Positions 34,690-43,734 are shown, counted from the first letter of the stretch. The stretch is DNA of 64,000 nucleotides from Verrucomicrobiota bacterium (GCA_016222825.1 JACRQF010000014.1:124001-188000); one strand, 5' to 3'. The notes: generated by a model not told the origin, from the letters alone. Numbers and translations are program-made.

Positions 34690-36450
34690 TTACTCAACCG
34701 GGCTAAGACGCACCGCCTCCAGACTCGCCTTGTCGCGGTCGCCTTCGACGAACGAGATGGCAATGGTGTGCTTGCCGGGTTTATTGAAAGTCAGCAGGCC
34801 GAACGTATAGGTGTGATAGACCGGCGATGAGTTCTGCTGGTTCTGTAACTTCACGCCTTCGTCGGTCTCGATTCGCCACGCCAGCCGGCCCTCGCCTTTG
34901 TAAGTCAACTCCAACCGATAATCGCCCGGTTTGCAGACGTCCACGGTCCAGACGGCTTTGCCGGTCTCGGTCCACTTGCTCACCTGATTGGCAAACTTCC
35001 ATTCGCCAAACTTTTCCATCCAGCGGATTTCCTTCTTCTCCGCGCCGGTGACCTCGGCAAACTCGACGAGCAGCGCGGTCGGGATGTTCGGATGAGTGCC
35101 CAGCGTCGGATCAACCTTCGGCGTGGCCTTCAGTTTCACCGCTACCACCGACGCGGGGCGGTCGGCTGGAGCGGCGGGCAATTGCAGTTCCGTCCAAGTT
35201 CCCCGCGCAGTCCATTTGACCGGCTGAAGTTTCCCGCCGACAACGACGCCTGCCGCCGCAATCTCGGTCTGCAAACCAGGCAGGAGCAGTCGCCCGTCCG
35301 CTGGCCAATCGAAGACGACGAGGTTGAGCGTATTGCCGACGGTCGTGACATCGCCCCACGGCATCGCGTAACCCCACGGCGACGGGCCGGCGGCATAAAT
35401 CACTTGCGGGTAGCGTTGAATCCACTCGCCCGCCTTTCGCAAATACTTCACCACCTGGGACGGCACGCGGCCTTTGCCGTCAGGGCCGATGTTCAGGAGA
35501 TAGGTTCCGCCGCGGCCGACGGTCGACACTAACCGGTGCAGGATTTCTTTGGAGTCCTTCCAGTTCTGGTCATACCACGCATACGACCACGAATCGTTCG
35601 TGGTGTCGCAGGTCTCCCACAGCCCCTCGATGTTCCGCGGCGGCACTTCCATGTCGCCTTTGCTTTCGTAATCGCCCATCCCGTGACCGATTCGGCTGCA
35701 CAGCAGCGCGTTCGGCTGGGCCTTGCGCACGTAATCGCCCAGTTCCGCCACCAGCTCCTTAGGCATTTTCCCCGGTGTGTCGAACCAGACGAAATTCAGC
35801 GCGCCATACTGCGTGCAGATCTCCTTTACCTGCGGAAAGCACTTCTCGCGGAAATACTTTTCGAACGTCGCCGGCGAGCCGTCGGGATAAGTTTTCGGTC
35901 CGTTGGTGCCGCCCGGCGCGGTCCAGTCCTGGTTGTGCGAATAATAAAAACCAAAGCCCAGCCCGGCTTCCTTGCAGGCGGCGGCCAGTTCCTTCATCGG
36001 ATCGCGCGCAAACGGCGTCGCGTCCACGATGTTGAACGGATGCGCCGACTTGAACATCGCGAAGCCCTCGTGGTGTTTCGACGTGATAATGATCCACTTC
36101 ATCCCCGCGTCCTTTGCCAGCTTTGCGATCGCACGGGCGTCGAAGCCGGTGGGGTTGAATTCCTTCGCCAACGCCATGTAGTCGCTGTCGGCGATTTTCA
36201 TCTGCCGCTTAATCCATTCGCCGATGCCGTAGAAGGTCTGCCCGCGCCACTGCCCGCCGAGGTGGGAGAACAATCCCCAGTGAATGAACATGCCGTAGTT
36301 ACCGTCGCGAAAGAGCGCGGCCCGGTCGGTCTTCTCAATGCCAGCCTTTACCTTCGAGTCACCCCACATCTGGTCCATGGACTGGTCGGCGCAAACGGCA
36401 GCGACTGTGATTGATCCCGCAGCAAGAAGAATAAGGATTTCGTTTTTCAT
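34690..36450 (-). CDS. GH29 alpha-L-fucosidase, exported
   Basis: The 586-residue protein has a signal peptide (ILILLAAGSITVAAVCADQ). GH29 hallmarks are clear: GMFIHWGLFSHLGGQW, the IITSKHHEGFAMF motif (His126-His127), SHNQDWT and the nucleophile region LNFVWFDTPGK with Asp224. A C-terminal beta-sandwich of about 170 residues follows, partly resembling a carbohydrate-binding module (YKGEGRLAWRIETDEGVKL). It should release alpha-L-fucose from glycans outside the cytoplasm; the acid/base residue is not assignable from sequence alone. It starts downstream of the sialidase-fold gene and precedes the beta-helix gene by 13 bases. A second GH29 gene lies at the right edge of the window. Confidence 0.92.
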   Translation of the reverse strand: MKNEILILLAAGSITVAAVCADQSMDQMWGDSKVKAGIEKTDRAALFRDGNYGMFIHWGLFSHLGGQWRGQTFYGIGEWIKRQMKIADSDYMALAKEFNPTGFDARAIAKLAKDAGMKWIIITSKHHEGFAMFKSAHPFNIVDATPFARDPMKELAAACKEAGLGFGFYYSHNQDWTAPGGTNGPKTYPDGSPATFEKYFREKCFPQVKEICTQYGALNFVWFDTPGKMPKELVAELGDYVRKAQPNALLCSRIGHGMGDYESKGDMEVPPRNIEGLWETCDTTNDSWSYAWYDQNWKDSKEILHRLVSTVGRGGTYLLNIGPDGKGRVPSQVVKYLRKAGEWIQRYPQVIYAAGPSPWGYAMPWGDVTTVGNTLNLVVFDWPADGRLLLPGLQTEIAAAGVVVGGKLQPVKWTARGTWTELQLPAAPADRPASVVAVKLKATPKVDPTLGTHPNIPTALLVEFAEVTGAEKKEIRWMEKFGEWKFANQVSKWTETGKAVWTVDVCKPGDYRLELTYKGEGRLAWRIETDEGVKLQNQQNSSPVYHTYTFGLLTFNKPGKHTIAISFVEGDRDKASLEAVRLSPVE

Positions 36451-36551
36451 AGTTCTTGTCGGCGAGCGTAGCGCCCGCAACCTCGGAAGGAAATGTCTTG
36501 TTGCGGCCGATTCTGTATCTAATCTGGCGGCCCGTGAATTCCCGTCCGCCG

Positions 36552-37793
36552 CTAGTCAGACACGTGATTCGCAGTGAGCCGTGCCAGTTTGTTTGGTTTG
36601 GCCTTGAGCACGCGGGCGACAAAGGTCGCGCCCTCGGCACCGCGCTGGCGCGAGTCCTTCATGAACATGCCTTCCGAGACCGTCACCCACGATTCCGTCT
36701 CGCTGATCGCGCACGCGCCGAAGTTGCCCATCTCCGCGCCGCGCTCCGGCACGACGACTTTTTCCGTGCGACGCAGCACCCGCAACGTTGCCGGGTCCAC
36801 CTGCGCCATGAACAGCGGCGCGCGGTGGCGCACGATGTGGTCGTTGTTCGCGCCGCGCCGCGTATAGACGAGGAACAGCCCGTCGCTGTGCGCGAGCCAG
36901 TGTTGCTGCGTGTTGTAGCTGCCCAGTTCCGCGCCGTCGTCGAAGAGCCACGGCTGTTGTTCGGGGAAATGCAGGCCGTCGTCGCTCACGCTCACGTAGC
37001 CGCGCAGGTCGTTGCGTAGCGTGAGGTAGTAACGCCCGCGAAACGCAACCAGCGACGGCTCACAAAGCCCGCGCACGACGTTCAACCGCAGCACATTTCC
37101 GCGGCGCACGTAGCTCAGTTTCGCGCCGTCGAAGCGGCATTCGGCGACCGTCACGCTGAACGGCTCCTTGGAATTGCGCCCGATGTAGAGCGGCACGAGC
37201 AGCCGGCCGTCGGGTCGAACGAGCCATTGCGAGCAGGCGTTGCGCGCGAAGTCGAACTCATCGCCCGGCGGCATCTCCAGCACTTGCCACGGCGTCCAAC
37301 GCTCCGTCTTCGGATCGAACACCGCATAGACCGTCTGGTGCGCGCGCTTCACGTCGTCGAGTTGTTTGCCCTTCGGGCTGTAGCGGACCTGGCAGCCGAT
37401 GGCGAGCAGTTTGCCCGTCGGCGCGTGCCAGCCGGGCGTGACATCGGCGACGCTGATGGTGACGCCGTCCGGCTGCGGACGCCAATCCAGTTCCGGCGGC
37501 AGCACCGGCCCCGTCCACGCCGCCGTCAGCGACGGGCGCATCATCACATGGAGGCCGGAGTAGTAGTCCGAGACTTTCAGATGCTTCTGGATGGTCATCA
37601 CCACTGCTGGCCCAGCCTCGCCCCGTCCCGGAATCGCCGCCGCGCGCGGATGAAACCAGAGGAACTTCCCGTCGTCATGCTTCATCACCGTCTCCGGCTT
37701 TACGGTGAATTCCACTGGGGCCGGCTCGGCGGCGGGGAGCGCGGGCGGCGGAACGGCCAACAGAACAGCAAGCGTGAACAGGCTGGGTTTCAT
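36552..37793 (-). CDS. Exported sialidase-superfamily five-/six-blade-type protein
   Basis: The 413-residue protein has a signal peptide (LFTLAVLLAVPPPALPAAE). Propeller-like strands are visible (AVVMTIQKHLKVSDYYSGLH, ACSQWLVRPDGRLLVPLYIG, SLVAFRGRYYLTLRNDLRG, VSVSDDGLHFPEQQ, DGLFLVYTRRGANNDHI). The pattern fits the broad sialidase/glycosyl-hydrolase-like propeller group rather than classic Asp-box sialidases. Substrate unknown. It is the first gene of the long minus-strand block and faces the divergent acetyl-CoA-synthetase gene across 305 bases. The start at 37793 was chosen because the signal peptide begins there. Confidence 0.65.
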   Translation of the reverse strand: MKPSLFTLAVLLAVPPPALPAAEPAPVEFTVKPETVMKHDDGKFLWFHPRAAAIPGRGEAGPAVVMTIQKHLKVSDYYSGLHVMMRPSLTAAWTGPVLPPELDWRPQPDGVTISVADVTPGWHAPTGKLLAIGCQVRYSPKGKQLDDVKRAHQTVYAVFDPKTERWTPWQVLEMPPGDEFDFARNACSQWLVRPDGRLLVPLYIGRNSKEPFSVTVAECRFDGAKLSYVRRGNVLRLNVVRGLCEPSLVAFRGRYYLTLRNDLRGYVSVSDDGLHFPEQQPWLFDDGAELGSYNTQQHWLAHSDGLFLVYTRRGANNDHIVRHRAPLFMAQVDPATLRVLRRTEKVVVPERGAEMGNFGACAISETESWVTVSEGMFMKDSRQRGAEGATFVARVLKAKPNKLARLTANHVSD

Positions 37794-38098
37794 GGCAAGC
37801 CGCAGCCTGCCACCGCCCGCCATCCGCGCGCCACAAGAAAAACTCATCGCATTCAGCGCAACCGCGAACCAATCCTTGCTCCGCTTTCGCCGCCTGCGCT
37901 ACACTCCGCGCGTCACTGAAGACACATCATTATCGAGCACCCAAAACCAAAACTGATTTCGCGCAGCTTCGGCTGCTGTTCGGATCGAAACGGGGAATTT
38001 CGCACAGAAGGACGGCGCTCGATGCGCGCCTCAACCGGGGCGAGGTGAAAGCGTTCCTTCGAAGGCATTCCCGCGCCTGATCTGGAGCGCAAGCAGAA
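37794..38098. promoter_or_regulatory. Divergent intergenic region
   Basis: This 305-base gap lies between the first gene of the minus-strand block and the acetyl-CoA-synthetase gene. A TTGCTC (37876-37881) and TACACT (37900-37905) pair with an 18-base spacer could serve as a plus-strand promoter. I see no clear operator, riboswitch or small RNA. Outward promoters for both sides are expected here by position. Confidence 0.35.
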
Positions 38099-39736
38099 AT
38101 GACCAACGAACGATTGCTTCCAACGCCGGATGGCCAATACAACATCGGCCACATCTGCACGCGGCTGCAATGCGACCGCGGCCACGCCAGCAAGACCGCC
38201 ATGCGCTGGATCGGCGCGCACGGCGAGCAGGCGGAATACACGTTTGGCGACCTGGAGCGCGAAAGCTCGCGCTTCGCCAATGTGATGCAAAGTCTGGGCT
38301 TCGTGCCGGGAGATGTCTTCTTCATCTTTCTGCCGAAGATGCCGGAGGTGTTCTTCGCGTTTCTCGGCGCGCTGAAAAGCCGGCTCATCACGGGCACGCT
38401 CTTCTCCAACTTCGGCGAAGAGGCGCTGCTGGACCGGCTCGGCGACGCGGAGGCGAAAGGTATTCTGACGCGCAAGAGTTATCTGAAGAAACTGCTCCGC
38501 ATCCGCGAGAAGCTGCCCACCTTGAAGTGCATTCTCCTTGTGGACGCCGCCGAGCATCAGGCCGCCGACATTCTCAGCCTGCCTGCGCTCCTGCGGGAGG
38601 TTTCCGCCGAGTTTGAAACTCCGCTGACTCCCGCCGAAACGCCATCGGTGCTGCACTACACGTCGGGTTCTACCGGCAAGCCCAAGGGCGCTCTCCATCG
38701 CCACCGCAGCGTGCTCTTGCAGCATCGCACCGCCGCGGAGGTGCTCGACCTTCGGCCCGACGACATTTTCTGGTGCACCGCCGATCACGGCTGGGTCACC
38801 GGCACTTCCTACGGCATCATCGGGCCGTGGAGTCACGGTGTCACACAGGTGCACTTCGGCGGTGCGTATGACGCGGCGAAGTGGTTCGAGATTCTGGAGC
38901 AGTATGGCGTGACGGTCTGGTATACCGCGCCGACGGCGTTGCGCATGTTGATGCGCGAGGAACCGGCGCTATTCGCGCGCTTTAACCTCGCCAAGCTCCG
39001 CCACATTTGCAGCGTGGGCGAGCCGCTCAATCCCGAAGTGATCCACTGGGGCCGCAAGGTGCTCGGCAAGGACATCTACGACACTTGGTTCCAGACCGAG
39101 ACGGGCGCGATCATGATCACGAACCGGCCGGGCCTGCCGATCAAACCCGGCTCGATGGGCACGCCGCTGGCCGGCATCGAAGCCGCGATCGTCCGCGATG
39201 ACGGCGAGGAGTTGCCGGACAACGAGCAGGGCAACCTCTGTCTGCGGCCCGGCTGGGACTCGATGTTTGTCTCCTACTTCCACCACGAAGACATCTACAG
39301 GCAAAAGTTCAAGCATGGCTGGTATATGACTGGCGACACCGCCCGACGCGACAGCGATGGCTATTACTGGTTCATGGGCCGCAGCGATGACGTCATCAAC
39401 ACCGCCGGTCACCTCGTCAGCCCCTTCGAGGTCGAGAGCGCGCTACTGGAAGTCGAAGGCATTGCCGAGTCGGGTGTGATCGGCGCGCCGGACGAGTTGC
39501 TGTGGGAAAAGGTGGTGGCGTTCGTCGCGTTGAAAAAAGGCTACGCGTGGAACAGTGACCTCGAACTCAAACTGCGCCTCCACATCTCCAACCGCGTCTC
39601 CACCACCGCCACGCCGCAGGAGTTCCGGGTGCTGGAGCACATTCCGAAGAACAAGAGCGGCAAAATCATGCGCCGAGTGCTGAAGGCGCAGTATCTGGGA
39701 CAGGACGCCGGAGATGTCAGCACTTTGGATATTTGA
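38099..39736 (+). CDS. AcsA-type acetyl-CoA synthetase (ANL adenylating enzyme)
   Basis: The 545-residue protein has no signal peptide. It contains the ANL P-loop VLHYTSGSTGKPKGALH, the segments WCTADHGWVTGTSYGIIGPW and VTVWYTAPTALRMLM, then HICSVGEPLNPEVIHWGRKV, DTWFQTETGAIMITN, the GWYMTGDTARRD/GYYWFMGRSDDVI hinge and the C-terminal catalytic lysine region KNKSGKIMRR. These match the acetyl-CoA synthetase AcsA of Bacillus closely. The enzyme would adenylate acetate or a short acid and pass it to CoA. It is followed after eight bases by an acyl carrier protein, so the carrier may be an alternative acceptor, as in DltA/DltC. The Shine-Dalgarno is weak. Confidence 0.88.
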   Translation: MTNERLLPTPDGQYNIGHICTRLQCDRGHASKTAMRWIGAHGEQAEYTFGDLERESSRFANVMQSLGFVPGDVFFIFLPKMPEVFFAFLGALKSRLITGTLFSNFGEEALLDRLGDAEAKGILTRKSYLKKLLRIREKLPTLKCILLVDAAEHQAADILSLPALLREVSAEFETPLTPAETPSVLHYTSGSTGKPKGALHRHRSVLLQHRTAAEVLDLRPDDIFWCTADHGWVTGTSYGIIGPWSHGVTQVHFGGAYDAAKWFEILEQYGVTVWYTAPTALRMLMREEPALFARFNLAKLRHICSVGEPLNPEVIHWGRKVLGKDIYDTWFQTETGAIMITNRPGLPIKPGSMGTPLAGIEAAIVRDDGEELPDNEQGNLCLRPGWDSMFVSYFHHEDIYRQKFKHGWYMTGDTARRDSDGYYWFMGRSDDVINTAGHLVSPFEVESALLEVEGIAESGVIGAPDELLWEKVVAFVALKKGYAWNSDLELKLRLHISNRVSTTATPQEFRVLEHIPKNKSGKIMRRVLKAQYLGQDAGDVSTLDI

Positions 39737-39744
39737 ACTGACTT

Positions 39745-39978
39745 ATGACAACCATCGAGAAACTGAACGGCATCTTTCGGACGGTGTTCGACAACGACGA
39801 GATCAACATCCAGCCGGAGATGACCGCCAACGACGTGGACGGCTGGGATTCGCTCTCCCACGTGAACCTGATCCTGGCGATCGAGCAAGGTTTTGGGATC
39901 AAGTTCAACCAGAGGGAGTTGATGACGTTCAAGAACGTCGGCGACCTGCTGCGGAGCATCGAGAGCAAACTCGGCTGA
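39745..39978 (+). CDS. Acyl carrier protein
   Basis: The protein has 77 residues in a four-helix acyl carrier pattern. The phosphopantetheine site is GWDSLSH, with Ser36 as the attachment residue, and the helix after it (LILAIEQGFGIKFNQRELM) is acidic in the usual way. It lies eight bases behind the acetyl-CoA-synthetase gene on the same strand, so the two should be co-expressed. No fatty acid synthase genes surround it, which argues for a dedicated carrier rather than the housekeeping one. The gene ends seven bases from the convergent deacetylase-family gene. Confidence 0.9.
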   Translation: MTTIEKLNGIFRTVFDNDEINIQPEMTANDVDGWDSLSHVNLILAIEQGFGIKFNQRELMTFKNVGDLLRSIESKLG

Positions 39979-39985
39979 ACGGGCG

Positions 39986-41014
39986 TTACGGTTTCGGCTC
40001 CATCAGCACGCGCAGGTGCGCCTCGACGGACGCCGCCAGCGATTCGAGGTTGTAGCCGCCTTCGAGTGTCGAGACGAGCCGGCCGCCACTGTATTTCTCC
40101 GCGATACCTTTCACGATGCCCGTCAACTCTGCGTATCCCTCCGGCGTGACGTTCATCCGGCCGAGCAAGTCGCCTTTCGCCGCGTCGAAGCCGGCGGAAA
40201 TCAGCACGAAGTCCGGCTTGAACGCCGCCGCCGCCGGTTTCAGCTTTTCCTCGAACGCCTTCTTGTAGTCGGCATCGCCGCAGCCGGCCCGCAGCGGCGC
40301 GTTGAGCGTGGCGCCGACACCCTTGCCCTCGCCAGTCTCGTTCGCGTGGCCGGAGCCGGGATAGAACGGCGACAGGTGGACCGAGAAGTAGAAGACGGTC
40401 GGGTCGTCGTAGAACGCCGCCTGGGTGCCGTTGCCGTGATGCACGTCCCAATCCACAATCAGCACCCTGGCGAGCTTGTGCTTCTTCTGGATGTAGCGCG
40501 CGCCGATGGCGACGTTGTTGAAAAGGCAGAAACCCATCGCGCGATTCTTGAGCGCGTGATGGCCGGGCGGCCGCACGGCGCAGAAGGCGTTTCGGACTTT
40601 GCCAGCCATCACGGCGTCCACGGCGACGAGCAATCCGCCCGCAGCCATGAGAGCCACCTCATAGGAGTTGGTCGAAGCCGGCGCGTCCGGTGTGTTCACG
40701 TAGCCAATGCCGGCCCGGCAGTCGCTCTTCACGCGCTCAATGTAGGACGGCTCGTGAACCGTTGTGATCCAGTCCAGCGAAGCCGGCGCAGGTTGTAGCG
40801 GGACAAGTTTGGCAAGCACGCCGTTGCTCTTCAGCTTCGACACGATGGCCGTGAGCCGCTCGGCTCGCTCGGGATGTCCCGCGCCGGTGTCGTGCTTGAG
40901 ATAGACGTCGCTGTAAACGAAGCCGGTCTTCGCGGCACTCTCGGCTGTCTCGACTTGCGCGGCCCAGCGGCAGCATAGCGCAAGAACAGCAAACCATTGG
41001 AAACGATGCTTCAT
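39986..41014 (-). CDS. Exported histone-deacetylase-family amidohydrolase
   Basis: The 342-residue protein starts with a hydrophobic segment (FQWFAVLALCCRWAAQ) that looks like a signal peptide. The catalytic set is complete: AVRPPGHHA with His152-His153, VDWDVHHGNGT with Asp190 and His192 as metal ligands, and LISAGFDAAKGD with Asp277 as third ligand. Bacterial members deacylate small amines such as acetylated polyamines, or act on acetoin metabolism in the AcuC group. Those are usually cytoplasmic, so an exported member is unusual. The start at 41014 overlaps the stop of the SGNH gene (ATGA), tying it to the acyltransferase pair. A role in removing acyl groups in the periplasm is inferred. 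Confidence 0.85.
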   Translation of the reverse strand: MKHRFQWFAVLALCCRWAAQVETAESAAKTGFVYSDVYLKHDTGAGHPERAERLTAIVSKLKSNGVLAKLVPLQPAPASLDWITTVHEPSYIERVKSDCRAGIGYVNTPDAPASTNSYEVALMAAGGLLVAVDAVMAGKVRNAFCAVRPPGHHALKNRAMGFCLFNNVAIGARYIQKKHKLARVLIVDWDVHHGNGTQAAFYDDPTVFYFSVHLSPFYPGSGHANETGEGKGVGATLNAPLRAGCGDADYKKAFEEKLKPAAAAFKPDFVLISAGFDAAKGDLLGRMNVTPEGYAELTGIVKGIAEKYSGGRLVSTLEGGYNLESLAASVEAHLRVLMEPKP

Positions 41015-42150
41015 TTTCCTTGCAGCCACTTCTGAAATGTCTCGTCGCTGTAGATATTCTTGGCCAGCAGTTCGTAGCCTTCGGTGAGCGGATGGCTGGC
41101 GTCGGCGTAGAGCGCGCTGGGCAGAAGCTCCGGCGCGAGGTGCGGAATTTGATTCCGGGACAGCCACGCTGCGGTTTCGTCGCGGAGCTTCCGGTAGGCG
41201 TGCTGGCTTTCTTCAACCATCAGGTGTTCGTTGAACGGTCCCAATACAACCAGCAAGTCGTTGCCGCGCCCGCGCAGAATTCCGACAAGCCGCTGGAAGG
41301 CGCGCCACTGGAGCGAGGAATCCGACGCAACCCAGTCGAAGCGGGTCTTGTTCGAGCCGCCTGCAAACCACGGCTTGTGGCGCGGGCTTTTCGGGCCGCG
41401 CTTGGCGTCGTCGAGGGCAGCGGACGGGACGCGCCACCTGAGTTGCGACAGCGGATTTCCGACGGGGTTATCCAGAGTCCAGTTCAGGATGCCTTTCTGC
41501 CCGAAGTAAGCATTCTGCAGGTGGCCCACCCACGCCGCGAAGCCGAACCGCTGCTCCACCAACGCGCTCAGCCGTTCGTTGGCGTCGGCCTTGTAGCACG
41601 GGATGCGCGGCGAAAACTGCGGCACGAGCCGCGAGTGGTTGAACGGCTCCTCCTCGTCCACGCTGAGATCGGCTTTCGCGCTGGTCATCCAGAGCGCGTT
41701 CCAGTGGAGCACCACCCGTTGGCCGCGCAGCGACGGCGCGTAGTGCTCGATCAGCCCTTCCAGCGCGAGGGGAAAGAGGCCGTTCACGCCGGCGTTGATG
41801 AAGCGGTTCGGTTCGCCCGCCTCGCGGTCCAGGAAATGCGGCAGCGTGCCGTTCCGCAGCACGTATTCGCCCCAGATGACGGAATCGCCGAGCACAATGA
41901 CGCGGTTCGGGTCGCACACCTGGCGCAGTCGGCGGCTGTAAAGCTGGTAGTCCTTGCTGAAAGAGTAAGGAATCCGGTAATCAGGGCCGGTGTCGAAACG
42001 CTCGATGCGCTCCCAGAGCGGCGGCGTCAGCAACATTGCAAGCATCACGATCGCCAGCGCAATAAGCCATTGGCGCGCGTCGAGTCGCATCTCGTTCGAA
42101 CTGAACGGTTCTTCCGCTGCCGGCTTTGAGATTGGCGATTCAGTTGCCAT
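41011..42150 (-). CDS. SGNH/GDSL-like acyltransferase partner, membrane-anchored
   Basis: The 379-residue protein has one N-terminal membrane segment (residues about 28-44). SGNH landmarks are a block I GDSVIWGE (Asp89, Ser90) and a block V ADASHPLTEGYELL near residue 350, which supplies the Asp and His. This fits the AlgJ/AlgX/DltD-type group that transfers acyl groups on the outer face of the membrane with an MBOAT partner. It sits one base downstream of the MBOAT gene and overlaps the following deacetylase-family gene (ATGA), so the three are one transcription unit. Confidence 0.85.
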   Translation of the reverse strand: MATESPISKPAAEEPFSSNEMRLDARQWLIALAIVMLAMLLTPPLWERIERFDTGPDYRIPYSFSKDYQLYSRRLRQVCDPNRVIVLGDSVIWGEYVLRNGTLPHFLDREAGEPNRFINAGVNGLFPLALEGLIEHYAPSLRGQRVVLHWNALWMTSAKADLSVDEEEPFNHSRLVPQFSPRIPCYKADANERLSALVEQRFGFAAWVGHLQNAYFGQKGILNWTLDNPVGNPLSQLRWRVPSAALDDAKRGPKSPRHKPWFAGGSNKTRFDWVASDSSLQWRAFQRLVGILRGRGNDLLVVLGPFNEHLMVEESQHAYRKLRDETAAWLSRNQIPHLAPELLPSALYADASHPLTEGYELLAKNIYSDETFQKWLQGK

Positions 42151-42151
42151 G

Positions 42152-43567
42152 TCAGAACTGGAAATAGATGAACGCGCCGCCGCCCGACGAACAGAGAAAC
42201 AAGCCGAGGATCATGAGCACCGCCAGCCCGACGCGGACGAAGCCGGTCTGCAAAACACTGCGGAACTTCGACTCGCACAAGATCTGGTAAAGCCACACCG
42301 CCACCACCGCGGCGACCATCAATCCCGGAATCTGCGGATCCTGCCAAGCGGCCGTGAAAATGCGCCGGACGATCAGCCAAGCGTCGGGAAGCGAGTTTGC
42401 GCGGAAGAAAATCCATGTGAAGCAGACGAAGGCGAACACACAGACCTGTTTGACCAGCTTCGGCACGCGTTTGCGGCAGAAGGAAGACCGCTCCAACTCG
42501 AAGGTAAGCGCGAGACCGAGGCCGTGCAGCGCGCCCCAGATAATGAACGTCCACGCCGCGCCATGCCAGATGCCGGAAACCAGGAACGTGACCACCAGCG
42601 CCGCCGCCGTGCCGAGCGCGCGCCACTCGCGCCATTGCATCTGGAGCGGCATGAAGATGTAGTCGAGAATCCACCGCGAGAAGGAGATGTGCCAGCGCCG
42701 CCAGAAATCGCCGATGCCCGTCGCCAGATACGGATGGTTGAAGTTCAGGACGAGGTCGAAGCCCATCAGCTTCGCGACGCCGCGCGCCATGTCCGTGTAG
42801 CCGCCGAAGTCGAAGTAAAGCTGCCAGGCAAACGCGACGGTCGCCAGCACCAGCGCCGGCGCGCCGAACGACTGCGGGCTTTCATAGACCCGGTCCACGT
42901 AGAGCGCGAGGTAGTTGGCCAGCACCAGCTTCTTGAACAAGCCGACGAGGAAAAGCGAGGCACCATCCGTGAAGTTTCGCAGCCGCACGGCAGGAAACTG
43001 CCGGAACTGCGGTAGCAGATGCCCCGCGCGCTCGATCGGCCCCGACATGAGGATGGGGAAGAAGCAGACGAAATTTGCGAACCGCAGGAAGCTTCGCTCA
43101 CGCTCCACTTTGCCGAGATAGACATCAATGAGGTAGCCGAGCGACTGAAAGGTGAAGAACGAGATGCCGATGGGCAACAGGTAAGCGAAACCGAACGGCA
43201 TGAGCGTCGCCGGGTCTACCAGTTTCACCGGCACGTGGAGGCACGACAGGAGGGCGTTCAGATTATCCACTGTGAAGCGCGCGTATTTGAAGAACAGCAG
43301 CGGTGCGAGCGTGCAGACGATGGCGAACGCAAACCAGACCCCGCGGTTGCGGCCGTCGGGAGGACAGCGGTCCATCAACGCCACCAGCGCATAGACGACC
43401 ACTGTGGTGTAAAGCACGACGCCGAGGTAGTAGGGATTCCACCAGCCGTAGAAGAAATAGGAAGCCGCCAGCATCCACAGCGGCCACAGCCGCGTCTTCC
43501 CCAGCGCGAAAAACACTGGCAACACGACCAGTAGGAAGAGGAGGAATGGCCAGGTGTGGAAGAGCAT
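42152..43567 (-). CDS. MBOAT-family O-acyltransferase (AlgI/DltB-like)
   Basis: The 471-residue protein spans the membrane many times. It starts MLFHTWPFLLFLLVVLPVFF and has the AlgI-like sequence ASYFFYGWWNPYYLGVVLYT, then FVCFFPILMSGPIERAGHLL, AWQLYFDFGGYTDMARGVAK, IGDFWRRWHISFSRWILDYI and VSGIWHGAAWTFIIWGALHG, the last holding the conserved MBOAT histidine. MBOAT proteins of this class pass acyl groups across the membrane for O-acylation of polysaccharides or teichoic acids. The SGNH gene follows after one base. It faces the nitroreductase gene divergently across 167 bases. Confidence 0.93.
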   Translation of the reverse strand: MLFHTWPFLLFLLVVLPVFFALGKTRLWPLWMLAASYFFYGWWNPYYLGVVLYTTVVVYALVALMDRCPPDGRNRGVWFAFAIVCTLAPLLFFKYARFTVDNLNALLSCLHVPVKLVDPATLMPFGFAYLLPIGISFFTFQSLGYLIDVYLGKVERERSFLRFANFVCFFPILMSGPIERAGHLLPQFRQFPAVRLRNFTDGASLFLVGLFKKLVLANYLALYVDRVYESPQSFGAPALVLATVAFAWQLYFDFGGYTDMARGVAKLMGFDLVLNFNHPYLATGIGDFWRRWHISFSRWILDYIFMPLQMQWREWRALGTAAALVVTFLVSGIWHGAAWTFIIWGALHGLGLALTFELERSSFCRKRVPKLVKQVCVFAFVCFTWIFFRANSLPDAWLIVRRIFTAAWQDPQIPGLMVAAVVAVWLYQILCESKFRSVLQTGFVRVGLAVLMILGLFLCSSGGGAFIYFQF

Positions 43568-43734
43568 ATCAGTTGAACGAGCTGTCGCTCGCCGCGCTGC
43601 TGGCCTCGGTCGTTCTCACGGTCGGCGAGTGTAGCCAACTTCGGCAGGAACGGAAACAGAAACAAATGAACCACCGCGACTCAACCGGCAAAATGCGTTC
43701 GACTTGAACCGGCGTTTCGGTTAGGAAGACGGCC

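Noticed and set aside
39986..41014. A chromatin-modifying histone deacetylase
   Set aside because: Bacterial members of this fold act on small molecules, and the protein appears to be exported.
38099..43567. A D-alanylation (dlt) operon in the strict sense
   Set aside because: The ligase is of the acetyl-CoA synthetase AcsA type, not DltA, and the host is probably Gram-negative without teichoic acids; only the logic is similar.
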